Below are positions 1 through 6,253 of a stretch of DNA of 9,023 bases, one piece after another. Each line of letters starts with the position of its first letter. Position 1 is the stretch's first letter. A program made the translations under genes and the position numbers. The stretch covers positions 1 to 9,023 of the forward strand of contig JAPKZT010000283.1 in NCBI GenBank assembly GCA_026393655.1, in the 5' to 3' direction. A model generated the notes under the pieces. It saw only the letters and a list, made by a program, of their open reading frames with translations. It ran no database searches and was not told the origin of the DNA. The DNA comes from Actinomycetota bacterium (GTDB taxonomy: Bacteria > Actinomycetota > Acidimicrobiia > Acidimicrobiales > Ilumatobacteraceae).

Positions 1-27
1 AAAACTTGTTGAAGATAAACACAAACC

Positions 28-495
28 ATGGATCTAACACCGCGACCACAAGCTCAGTCGCCAAAGCGTCGTCGTTTGATGCCAATCATCGTGTTGTCAT
101 TAGTTGGTATAGGTGGTGCGGTAATCGTCACCCAGTTTCTTTCTTCGGCAATTGACTATTACTGCAATGTCGATGAAGTGGGTGTGCGTTCTGGTTGCGA
201 CACCGTCAACAGGTTGCGAGTGCAAGGCACTGTTGAACAAGGCTCGTTAGCAAAAAGAGACAACACAACAGAATTTACGCTTGTCTTTAATGGCAAATCG
301 TTAGATGTTATTTATGCGGGTGACGCCGGTGGAGTTTTTCAAGAATGTATTTCAGTGGTCGCTCACGGGCGACTAATTAATGGTGTGCTTGAGTCAAATC
401 GAATTGAGGTTAAACACTCAAACGAGTACGAAGCAAAAAATAAAGACCGACTAGAAAAATCCGGGAGCGCGGCGTGCTCGCAAGTGCAGGGATAA
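28..495 (+). CDS. ccmE: Cytochrome c maturation haem chaperone CcmE
   Basis: CcmE is the membrane-anchored periplasmic/extracytoplasmic chaperone that covalently binds haem from CcmC and passes it to CcmF in System I cytochrome c maturation. The 155-residue protein has a basic cytoplasmic start (KRRR near residue 14), one membrane segment at about 19-40, then an OB-fold-like beta domain (VQGTVEQG, FTLVFNGKSLDVIYAG, VVAHGRL). The haem-binding HxxxY motif is present as H130-S-N-E-Y134. Family members usually run 130-170 residues. Unusual points are two extra cysteines, C46 and C57, just after the membrane segment, plus C107 and C150. The ATG at 28 gives a sensible N-in anchor, but no clear Shine-Dalgarno precedes it. 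It overlaps ccmF by 22 bases, so the two are probably translationally coupled. Identification is strong from the motif and from the ccmFGHI genes that follow. Confidence 0.93.
   Translation: MDLTPRPQAQSPKRRRLMPIIVLSLVGIGGAVIVTQFLSSAIDYYCNVDEVGVRSGCDTVNRLRVQGTVEQGSLAKRDNTTEFTLVFNGKSLDVIYAGDAGGVFQECISVVAHGRLINGVLESNRIEVKHSNEYEAKNKDRLEKSGSAACSQVQG
463..467 (+). promoter_or_regulatory. Ribosome binding site deciding the ccmF start
   Basis: GGGAG lies inside the end of ccmE, six bases before the GTG at 474. It is the best Shine-Dalgarno match I noticed among the starts examined, most of which have weak or no such signal, and it supports the overlapping GTG start for ccmF. Confidence 0.6.
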
Positions 496-2447
496 CCGGC
501 ACGATCGGACGCGCATTATTGCTCGTCGGTTTCATTGGCGCAGTATTTGGCGCATTCGCCGCCATAACCGGCGTGCGAAATAACGAACCACGAGTTATCC
601 GTTTAGTTTCGCGGTTTGCAGTGCTCGCGTTTGCTGCTGCAGTTGGTGCCTTCGCAGTGATGGAGTATGCGATGATCACACGCGACTTCTCATTGGCATA
701 TGTACAGAAAGTTGGCTCGTGGTCAACGCCGGCTTTGTACAACTTCGCTGCGGTGTGGAGTGCACTCGAAGGATCAATCTTGATGTGGGTGTTAATTCTT
801 TCTGGTTACACGCTGGCTGTGTGTTTTTGGATGCGCAAGCGGTTGAACGAATCACTTGCCGCATGGGCGATGGCAGTGATGATGATTGTACTGGCATTTT
901 TTTTCTTAGTTTCATTTTTTCCGGCAAATCCGTTTGCACTTGGCGCACCAGGAGTTTTAGATGGGCCAGGACCAAACCCGTTATTGCAAAATCACATCTT
1001 GGTCATGTTTCATCCACCGATTTTGTATCTCGGTTATGTCGGTGTCACTGTGCCGTTCGCATTTGCAATCGCCGCACTTGTCACTGGTCGAGTTGGTGAG
1101 GGTTGGTTAATCGCAACACGACGCTGGTCGCTTTTCGCCTGGGGTTTTTTGACATTTGGTATTGCACTGGGTAGTTGGTGGAGTTATGAAGTTCTTGGAT
1201 GGAGTGGCGTTTGGGCGTGGGACCCAGTTGAAAACGCCTCGCTTCTGCCGTGGATAACGGGCACTGCGTATATTCACTCAGTGCTGGTGCAAGAGCGGCG
1301 TGGAATGTTGCGTGTCTGGAATATCTCATTACTAGTTGCCACTTTTAGCTTGACAATTCTTGGCACGTTCTTAACACGCTCGGGAGTATTAAATAGTGTG
1401 CATGCTTTCAGCGAGAGCGGTATCGGCACTTGGTTTCTTTCGTTCTTTACAGTCGTATTAGTAGTTTCAGTTTTTTTAATTGGCTGGCGCGGTGACAAAC
1501 TGCGTAGCCCAGGCATAATTGACTCGCCGTTATCGCGCGAAGCGGCATTCTTGGCGAACAATGTTTTATTCGCAGTTTTTGCGTTTGTTGTTCTACTTGG
1601 CACCGTGTTTCCATTAATTATTGAAGCGTTGCAAAATCGTCAGATCGCTGTTGGTGCACCATTTTTTGATCGACTTACAGTCCCAATTGGTATTGCATTA
1701 CTGACGTTGATGTCTATTGCCCCGGTGTTGCCGTGGCGTAAAGCATCCGCTGAAACTTTGCAGACAAGATTATTTTGGCCGATGTGGTCTGGCATTGCAG
1801 CTCTCGTGGCGAGTCTTGCTTTAGGCGCTTACGGTTTGGCGCCACTTTTAACTTTCACTCTCGGTGGAGTTTCGGGTGGCGCAGCATTGCGGCAAGTTGT
1901 TCTTGCCACACGCCGACAAGGTTTGCGTGGGCTCGTAGGTCGAGCAAATGGTGGAATGATTGTGCACCTTGGCGTAATTCTTATCGCCGTCGCGCTTGGC
2001 GCATCAAACAGTTATAGCAAGAGTCAAGAACTCTCACTAGTCGCAGGCGTGCCTGCAACTTTTGCTGGTCACAGTTTTGAGTTAAGTGATGTGATTGAAG
2101 TGCGCGATGATCGAAGCGTAAGTGTCAAAGCGCGTGTAATCGTTGATGGCGTCAAAACTTACGAGCCAGCAATCACTAAGTACACGCGCATCGGGATGAA
2201 TGTCGGCACACCTTCTGTAAAAGCATCACTGACAAGTGATATCTATTTGACTCTTGAGCCACCGGTTCGCCAAGATTCGAATACAGCACGTATCAAAGTG
2301 TTCATCAAGCCAATGATCACATGGTTATGGATTGGCACAATGTTGATGGCTATCGGAACTTTTCTCGCGGCGTTTCCTGGTCGTCGGCGCCGACCGACCG
2401 ACGCAACGAGTGCAGAAGTTTTAGTTGCCGAGAAAATTCAAAATTAA
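474..2447 (+). CDS. ccmF: Haem lyase CcmF (cytochrome c assembly protein)
   Basis: CcmF is the polytopic membrane protein that takes haem from CcmE and ligates it to the CXXCH of apocytochrome c, working with CcmH. The protein has 657 residues, the usual family size, and many membrane segments. The WWD domain is visible at about 234-260 (GSWWSYEVLGWSGVWAWDPVENAS). Four histidines match the known ligands: H180 (MFHPP), H268 (AYIHS), H310 (NSVHAF) and H498 (MIVHLG). Each lies exactly seven residues after the E. coli positions H173, H261, H303 and H491. A long extracytoplasmic stretch at about 512-610 precedes the last membrane segment (about 614-633) and a basic cytoplasmic tail. The GTG start at 474 is supported by GGGAG at 463-467, six bases upstream. 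ccmG starts two bases after the stop. Confidence 0.97.
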   Translation: MLASAGITGTIGRALLLVGFIGAVFGAFAAITGVRNNEPRVIRLVSRFAVLAFAAAVGAFAVMEYAMITRDFSLAYVQKVGSWSTPALYNFAAVWSALEGSILMWVLILSGYTLAVCFWMRKRLNESLAAWAMAVMMIVLAFFFLVSFFPANPFALGAPGVLDGPGPNPLLQNHILVMFHPPILYLGYVGVTVPFAFAIAALVTGRVGEGWLIATRRWSLFAWGFLTFGIALGSWWSYEVLGWSGVWAWDPVENASLLPWITGTAYIHSVLVQERRGMLRVWNISLLVATFSLTILGTFLTRSGVLNSVHAFSESGIGTWFLSFFTVVLVVSVFLIGWRGDKLRSPGIIDSPLSREAAFLANNVLFAVFAFVVLLGTVFPLIIEALQNRQIAVGAPFFDRLTVPIGIALLTLMSIAPVLPWRKASAETLQTRLFWPMWSGIAALVASLALGAYGLAPLLTFTLGGVSGGAALRQVVLATRRQGLRGLVGRANGGMIVHLGVILIAVALGASNSYSKSQELSLVAGVPATFAGHSFELSDVIEVRDDRSVSVKARVIVDGVKTYEPAITKYTRIGMNVGTPSVKASLTSDIYLTLEPPVRQDSNTARIKVFIKPMITWLWIGTMLMAIGTFLAAFPGRRRRPTDATSAEVLVAEKIQN

Positions 2448-2449
2448 TC

Positions 2450-3001
2450 ATGAGTTCTAAATATCTCGTCAAGATCGTGTCGAGTGTTGTTGCGCTTGTT
2501 CTTGTGTCGTTACTTTGGGTTTTAATTATTTCTAAACCAAATAGTGACCGAGTTGCACGTTCGACACTTCTTGGTCAATCCGCGCCATCAATTGTTACTG
2601 CGACAATTGATGATCAGCCATTCGATCTGCAGCGACGTAAAGGCTCATGGGTTGTTTTGAATTTTTTTAATTCAACTTGCGTTCCTTGTGTCAATGAGCA
2701 TCATTTATTAGTTGATTTTGCTAAACGTGAAGCTATGAATGACAACGGCGCCGAGTTGTACACGGTTGTCAATGACGACAGCGATGATGCGGTGCGAAAT
2801 TTCTTTTTAAAAAATGGCGGTGATTGGGCAAAGTTGAAAGATGAAAACGGTGCAATCGCGGTGGCGTTTGGTGTTGCTCGTGTTCCTGAAACTTGGGTTA
2901 TTGATCCAAACGGGTTAGTGCGACTGAGAGTTACAGGCGAGTTGAGTGAAGGCTTACTTGAAGCGCAACTAGATAAATTGCGCGAAGAGTTCACATCATG
3001 A
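2450..3001 (+). CDS. ccmG: CcmG/DsbE-type thiol-disulfide oxidoreductase
   Basis: This is a membrane-tethered thioredoxin-fold protein of the CcmG/TlpA group, which acts outside the membrane to reduce the cysteine pair of apocytochrome c, directly or through CcmH. It has 183 residues with an uncleaved anchor at about 8-28. The thioredoxin core begins with LLGQSAPSI, contains the redox motif C77-V-P-C80, and has the cis-proline segment RVPETWVIDPNG (P146), which is typical of CcmG. The usual tryptophan before the first cysteine is replaced by threonine (STCVPC rather than a WC start). The ATG at 2450 follows the ccmF stop by two bases; a longer in-frame opening from 2321 overlaps ccmF and is discarded. 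The end overlaps the ccmH start by four bases (ATGA), indicating translational coupling. The paired genes make CcmG more likely than a general TlpA protein. Confidence 0.92.
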   Translation: MSSKYLVKIVSSVVALVLVSLLWVLIISKPNSDRVARSTLLGQSAPSIVTATIDDQPFDLQRRKGSWVVLNFFNSTCVPCVNEHHLLVDFAKREAMNDNGAELYTVVNDDSDDAVRNFFLKNGGDWAKLKDENGAIAVAFGVARVPETWVIDPNGLVRLRVTGELSEGLLEAQLDKLREEFTS

Positions 3002-3477
3002 AAACAAGAAAATCTGTTTGGCTAGCAATGTTTTTACTGGTCTGCGTGCTCTTGGCGTTTGGCGCAACTCGCTCTGGTGGTCCGCAGACCCAGCAAGATC
3101 GCATTGATTTGGTCACATCACATTTGGCGTGTCCAACGTGTTCGGGTGAGAGTGTTTTTGTTTCGAGAGCCTCTGCCGCCGAGGCAATTCGCACCGAGGT
3201 TGCTCGACAAGTCGGTGCAGGCATTCGCACCGACGATGAAATCATCAGCTATATCGAGCAACGTTTCGGCAGTCAAGTGCTACTAGTTCCGCGGTCAACT
3301 GGTCTCGATTCGTTGGTTTGGTCACTGCCAGTAGCGGTTTTAATTATTGCGTTGTCGCTATTGGTCAGCGCATTTGTTCGTTGGGGTCGTCGCACGTCTA
3401 TTGCGCCAAGCACCGATGATGAGACTCTGGTAAAAAATGCTCTCGCTGAAACTGCACAAGACAGCAACGAAAGTTAA
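2998..3477 (+). CDS. ccmH: Cytochrome c maturation protein CcmH (CycL-like)
   Basis: CcmH is a small membrane protein that handles the apocytochrome cysteines together with CcmG and CcmF. The 159-residue product has an N-terminal hydrophobic signal/anchor at about 8-22, the family hallmark LxCxxC as L43-A-C45-P-T-C48, a short helical domain with AAEAIRTEV and DDEIISYIEQRFG (the usual three-helix bundle ending before the VLLVPR segment), and a second membrane segment at about 108-127. The C-terminal 30 residues are polar and cytoplasmic. The short CcmH form is separate from the TPR part, which in this operon is the next gene. A modest ribosome site, GAAGAG at 2984-2989, precedes the ATG. The start codon overlaps the ccmG stop, and the next gene follows after six bases. 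Confidence 0.94.
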   Translation: MKTRKSVWLAMFLLVCVLLAFGATRSGGPQTQQDRIDLVTSHLACPTCSGESVFVSRASAAEAIRTEVARQVGAGIRTDDEIISYIEQRFGSQVLLVPRSTGLDSLVWSLPVAVLIIALSLLVSAFVRWGRRTSIAPSTDDETLVKNALAETAQDSNES

Positions 3478-3483
3478 TTCTTA

Positions 3484-4230
3484 GTGGATAAATCAGATGC
3501 AAACATTGAAAGTCGCATAGATCAGCGAAAATTTTTACTGCAGTCGTTGCGCGATCTAGACGCCGAATTTAAGGCTGGTGATTTAGACCTTGATGATTAC
3601 AACTCTCTGCGTTCAGATTATGTTGCTCGTACAGCCCAAGTTTTAAAAGAACTTGAATCACCAGAACCGACTAGCTCAATTCGTGAGAATACCAAATCAA
3701 CTAAGAGAGCTCGTCAAACATTGATCACACTGTTGTTGGTATTGATAGTTGCAACTGGCGCAGGCTGGTTAGTGGCGCATCAGTCGGGTCAGCGACTGTC
3801 AGGTCAGTCATTATCTGGCAGTATCGAAGACTCAACCGCATCATTATTGTCGCGCGCCAGAGCCACAAATTTCGTAGATCCACAAGCAGCAATTAAGTTG
3901 TATTCACAGGTGCTTGGCTTAGACCCAGACAATGTTGAGGCACTCACATATCGAGCGTGGTTGTTGGCACTCATCGCTCGTGGTGCCGGCAGCGAAATCA
4001 AACAACTTGCATTTTTATCCGCGTCAACTGATCTCGAGCGAGCGATAAAAATTGACGCCAGTTATCCAGACGCGCATTGCTTTCTTGGCATAGTTCGGTT
4101 TCGCCTAGCAGGCGATGCCATTGGCTCTCGCGAGCAACTAACAATATGTGAATCGCAAAATCCGCCAGCAGAAGTAAAAAGTTTTGTTGATTCGATCATC
4201 GCCGAAGTCGACGCAGCGATTGCAGGTTGA
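3484..4230 (+). CDS. CcmI-like TPR protein, cytochrome c maturation
   Basis: The protein has 248 residues. The N-terminal 60 residues are charged and helical, with LRDLDAEFKAGDLDLDDY at about 22-39, resembling the short segment found at the start of CcmI/CycH proteins. One membrane segment lies at about 80-98. A Gly/Ser/Gln-rich linker follows, including a repeated SGQ(R/S)LSG unit at about 101-112. The C-terminal half contains two TPR-like helices pairs: about 132-163 (DPQAAIKLYSQVLGLDPDNVEAL) and about 182-210 (LERAIKIDASYPDAHCFLGI). CcmI holds apocytochrome c and delivers it to the CcmFH lyase, so the position directly after ccmH fits. Sequence likeness outside the TPR and N-terminal motif is low, and only one membrane segment is visible where proteobacterial CcmI has two. 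The GTG start at 3484 has no obvious Shine-Dalgarno sequence. The role is inferred from architecture plus operon position. Confidence 0.72.
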   Translation: MDKSDANIESRIDQRKFLLQSLRDLDAEFKAGDLDLDDYNSLRSDYVARTAQVLKELESPEPTSSIRENTKSTKRARQTLITLLLVLIVATGAGWLVAHQSGQRLSGQSLSGSIEDSTASLLSRARATNFVDPQAAIKLYSQVLGLDPDNVEALTYRAWLLALIARGAGSEIKQLAFLSASTDLERAIKIDASYPDAHCFLGIVRFRLAGDAIGSREQLTICESQNPPAEVKSFVDSIIAEVDAAIAG

Positions 4231-4240
4231 GCTAAATATT

Positions 4241-4273
4241 ACAGTGGCGGCGATATCACTGCGGCGGCACTGT
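4241..4273. repeat. GC-rich inverted repeat between convergent ccmI-like and sixA genes
   Basis: The 42-base gap between two convergent genes holds ACAGTG at 4241-4246, which can pair with CACTGT at 4268-4273 around a GGCGGC-rich loop. The same left arm can instead pair with CACTG at 4257-4261, so two hairpins are mutually exclusive. It may end transcription from both sides, but no run of T follows on either strand, so an intrinsic terminator is not well supported. Confidence 0.3.
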
Positions 4274-4731
4274 TATTGTGGCGGCGCCATGACAATGGCA
4301 GATGTGAAGCTGTTTTTTATGCGCTCGACTACCCACACCGAGGCTTTGCGCCAATCTGGTTTAGATCCGATTTCCATTCCGCGTCGTTGCAAAATTTTAA
4401 TTACTTCAGGAATCATGTCACCATGACTTGAGATCACTGTCGAATCTTGCGCATCTTCAAGAAGTTCAATCATCTTGGCAACATCACCGTGCTCAAATAA
4501 TCGTTTGTCAGCAAAGATTTCAATTTTCGTTGCTTTGCTAAGAGGTTCGAGAGTTTGCATGCATCTAACAGCCGGACTCGAAATTAAAGCGCTTGGCTTT
4601 AGTTCAACAAGTTTTTCTGCAATTGCTTGCGACTGCTCCCATCCTTTGTCGCTAAGAGGTCTCAGGGTGTCTGGGCCGTCCCATTCGCTTCGTTTTCCGG
4701 CTTTGGCATGTCGAACTATGTAAAGAGTCAC
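4273..4731 (-). CDS. SixA-type histidine phosphatase
   Basis: This is a single-domain member of the histidine phosphatase (phosphoglycerate mutase-like) superfamily, closest in form to SixA, which removes phosphate from phosphohistidine in E. coli. From the GTG at 4731 the protein has 152 residues. The catalytic signature is R7-H8-A in MTLYIVRHAKAG; further expected residues are R56 in SSPAVRCMQT, E80 in RLFEHG, and the second catalytic histidine H103 in VISSHGDM. The LSDKGWEQSQAIA segment is also typical. A TTG two codons earlier (4737) is possible, but the GTG sits six bases after a TAACTT box (4738-4743), which fits a leaderless mRNA and the usual SixA start. The substrate cannot be told: relatives act on phosphohistidine, nucleotides or small phosphates. 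The gene faces the ccm operon and diverges from the molybdenum protein gene. Confidence 0.85.
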   Translation of the reverse strand: MTLYIVRHAKAGKRSEWDGPDTLRPLSDKGWEQSQAIAEKLVELKPSALISSPAVRCMQTLEPLSKATKIEIFADKRLFEHGDVAKMIELLEDAQDSTVISSHGDMIPEVIKILQRRGMEIGSKPDWRKASVWVVERIKNSFTSAIVMAPPQ

Positions 4732-4737
4732 CGCCAA

Positions 4738-4743
4738 AAGTTA
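4738..4743 (-). promoter_or_regulatory. Probable -10 box of leaderless sixA-like gene
   Basis: Read on the minus strand the bases are TAACTT, matching the actinobacterial TANNNT consensus. The GTG start lies six bases further on, so transcription would begin at or next to the start codon. No convincing -35 box is visible. Confidence 0.5.
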
Positions 4744-4797
4744 TCTCATAAATCTTTGGTTAATGCATTGCCACAATTTTTAAGGCACAATTACACG

Positions 4798-5409
4798 ATG
4801 GGATTCTTTGATCGAAATCGTGACGAATTAGCCGCAAAAGGTTTTGATGAATCTCGGCTTCCACCTGGGCAGTATTTAACCGATCGGTTTCCAGTTCTTC
4901 ATGTTGGTGATGTGCCAACTTACAAACCAGGCGAGTGGAGTTTGACAATTGATGGTTTGGTCGACAAGCCGTTTACTTTGTCGCTCGACGAACTACGTGC
5001 ATTGCCTTCAACAGAAATCAAAACAGATATTCATTGCGTAACTAAATGGTCGAAGTTCGACATGGTCTGGGCTGGCGTGCGAGTGCGTGATTTATTTGAG
5101 ATGGCAAAGATCTCAACAAGTGCAACTCATGTGATGGGCCAAGCCGAATATGGTTACACCGCCAACGTGCCACTTACCGACTTAATGCGTGATGATTCGC
5201 TAGTCGTATATCAATACGAAGGCGAAGACATCGAGCCGATTCATGGTGGCCCCGTTCGACTATTGGTGCCACAGTTGTATTTTTGGAAATCACCAAAGTG
5301 GTTGCGTCGCCTCGAACTTTGTGCTGCTGATGCCCCGGGTTTCTGGGAGCAAAACGGATATCACATGTATGGCGATCCGTTTTTAGAACAGCGTTTCTGG
5401 GGCGACTAG
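4798..5409 (+). CDS. Sulfite-oxidase-fold molybdenum cofactor oxidoreductase
   Basis: The 203-residue protein belongs to the sulfite oxidase/YedY (COG2041) molybdopterin-binding fold. The expected molybdenum-ligating cysteine is C80 in KTDIHCVTKWSKFD. Other typical segments are GEWSLTIDGLVDKPFTLSLDELRALP (about 45-70), the DLM-DDSLVVYQYEGEDIEP region, GGPVRLLVPQLYFWKSPKWLRRLE (about 150-173), and the C-terminal GYHMYGDPFLEQRFWGD, found in the short bacterial proteins annotated as sulfite oxidase-like. It lacks a Tat or Sec signal and membrane segments, so it should be cytoplasmic, unlike YedY/MsrP. It also lacks the haem and dimerisation domains of true sulfite oxidase. The natural substrate of this short subfamily is not known to me. 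The ATG at 4798 is chosen because the opening from 4627 runs through sixA and does not match the family; a weak CACAAT box six bases upstream would allow a leaderless start. Confidence 0.88.
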   Translation: MGFFDRNRDELAAKGFDESRLPPGQYLTDRFPVLHVGDVPTYKPGEWSLTIDGLVDKPFTLSLDELRALPSTEIKTDIHCVTKWSKFDMVWAGVRVRDLFEMAKISTSATHVMGQAEYGYTANVPLTDLMRDDSLVVYQYEGEDIEPIHGGPVRLLVPQLYFWKSPKWLRRLELCAADAPGFWEQNGYHMYGDPFLEQRFWGD

Positions 5410-5440
5410 TTTCTTAAATAGTTTTTCTAATTTATTTTAA
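5410..5440. terminator. AT-rich convergent gap, weak bidirectional terminator candidate
   Basis: This 31-base gap lies between the convergent molybdenum-protein and regulator genes and is almost entirely A and T. TAAATAG at 5415-5421 can pair with CTAATTTA at 5427-5434 with one bulged base and a five-T loop. The stem is weak. A nine-base direct repeat TTAAATAGT occurs at 5414-5422 and 5441-5449. Any terminator function is a guess from position. Confidence 0.22.
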
Positions 5441-6178
5441 TTAAATAGTCGTCGCACAAAAAGTGTCACCCATCGGCAACGATGATGACAGTTCAGGATT
5501 CGTGTCGCCGTACAAAGCAGTCAACATTCCTTTGACCATGCCACGATCAACTGCACAAATCACGGGGTGCTCAATTGCAAGTTCGCCGAACGGGCAGTGA
5601 TTATTTACAATTCGTAATTGATTGTTGCGCTGATCTGTGTGAGCAGCAAAGCCGTGTGCGGTTAATGCATCCGCAACAGCCTGCATTGCAGACCGCAAAG
5701 ATCTCTGAGTCGTAGTGATGTCGTAGCCGGTCAAACTTGTTGCCATCGCTCGACCGTATTGCTGGCCAACTTCTTCTGCCATCACAGTCGCATCTTGCGG
5801 CGAAAGCAAAGTCAACGCTTTACCTAAAAGTGAAAGCACAAGGTCATCACTGCGCACTGGAAACTCTAAAGTTTGGTTTGGATTAGTCGCTCGGTAGTGC
5901 TTCGATGGTCGACCCGCTCCTGCGCCATCATTGCGAGAGACCTCAACTTCGAGGTACCCGCCCGCTGCGAGTTTGTCTAAGTGATGTCGGGCGACATTCG
6001 GGTGAAGTTCAAATTTCTCGGCAACTTCGCTTGTAGTAACGCCGTTTTCGGTTTCACGAGTGAATAAATATATTGCTCGACGCGTTGGGTCACCGAAGGC
6101 AGATGTGATTGCCGACACGGTCGCAGTGAAGTCACCATTATTAAGTTCTTTAGTTGCGCTCGGCGGTTTAATAGCCAC
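5441..6178 (-). CDS. SufR-like HTH regulator with C-terminal cysteine cluster
   Basis: This is a winged-helix transcription regulator. From the GTG at 6178 it has 245 residues. The HTH lies at about 24-95: AFGDPTRRAIYLFTRE, then TTSEVAEKFELHPNVARHHLDKLAAGGYLEV and a wing with GAGAGRPSKHYR. The C-terminal domain holds three cysteines, C195 (NNHCPFG), C208 (VICAVD) and C241 (DTFCATTI). The first pair has the C-X12-C spacing of SufR, the Fe-S cluster-binding repressor of suf genes in cyanobacteria and actinobacteria. The third cysteine comes after 32 residues rather than about 28, and no histidine lies between the second and third cysteines, so the usual histidine ligand is absent. Position, divergent from an mrp gene with a palindrome between them, supports an Fe-S-sensing role. 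The opening extends 14 codons to 6220 but would then translate the palindrome; the leaderless GTG start is preferred. Confidence 0.82.
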   Translation of the reverse strand: MAIKPPSATKELNNGDFTATVSAITSAFGDPTRRAIYLFTRETENGVTTSEVAEKFELHPNVARHHLDKLAAGGYLEVEVSRNDGAGAGRPSKHYRATNPNQTLEFPVRSDDLVLSLLGKALTLLSPQDATVMAEEVGQQYGRAMATSLTGYDITTTQRSLRSAMQAVADALTAHGFAAHTDQRNNQLRIVNNHCPFGELAIEHPVICAVDRGMVKGMLTALYGDTNPELSSSLPMGDTFCATTI

Positions 6179-6185
6179 GACGGGT

Positions 6186-6191
6186 ATTCTA
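6186..6191 (-). promoter_or_regulatory. Probable -10 box of the SufR-like gene (leaderless)
   Basis: On the minus strand the bases read TAGAAT, a good match to TATAAT and to the actinobacterial TANNNT form. Seven bases separate it from the GTG at 6178, so the mRNA would begin at the start codon. The palindrome at 6203-6221 covers the region about 25-43 bases upstream of that start, where the -35 region would be. Confidence 0.55.
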
Positions 6192-6202
6192 CCTATGCTC
6201 GT

Positions 6203-6221
6203 AGTGTTAATTATTAACACT
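6203..6221. promoter_or_regulatory. Palindromic operator candidate between SufR-like and mrp genes
   Basis: The bases AGTGTTAAT-T-ATTAACACT form two perfect nine-base arms around one central base. The site lies between two divergent genes, 25 bases upstream of the regulator start and 32 bases upstream of the mrp ATG. A bound dimer of the regulator would cover the regulator's -35 region and adjoin the mrp promoter, suggesting autoregulation plus control of mrp. Known SufR operators are also inverted repeats; whether this one has the same core is not shown here. Confidence 0.62.
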
Positions 6222-6253
6222 GATAGTTCGAATTGATCGGAACCAAACCCACT

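Noticed and set aside
1..37. Possible C-terminal tail of an upstream gene (frame 2, ending at TAA 35-37, ...KLVEDKHKPWI)
   Set aside because: Only about 11 codons are visible and no family can be recognised; it would overlap ccmE. It could be the end of a ccmC- or ccmD-type gene but cannot be supported.
719..1099. 126-codon opening on the plus strand within ccmF
   Set aside because: It is an out-of-frame shadow of ccmF with no family features.
2321..2449. Longer start of ccmG inside ccmF
   Set aside because: The region is the final membrane segment of ccmF in another frame; the ATG at 2450 gives a normal signal anchor.
3784..3822. Short tandem-like repeat (SGQRLSGQSLSG) in the CcmI-like linker
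   Set aside because: The units are short and imperfect and are best explained as a low-complexity linker after the membrane segment.
4627..4797. N-terminal extension of the molybdenum protein
   Set aside because: This stretch lies antisense over the start of the sixA-like gene, and the family N terminus begins at the ATG at 4798.
6179..6220. Longer start of the SufR-like regulator at GTG 6220
   Set aside because: It would translate the palindrome and the TAGAAT box as protein; the 14 extra residues do not resemble family sequence.
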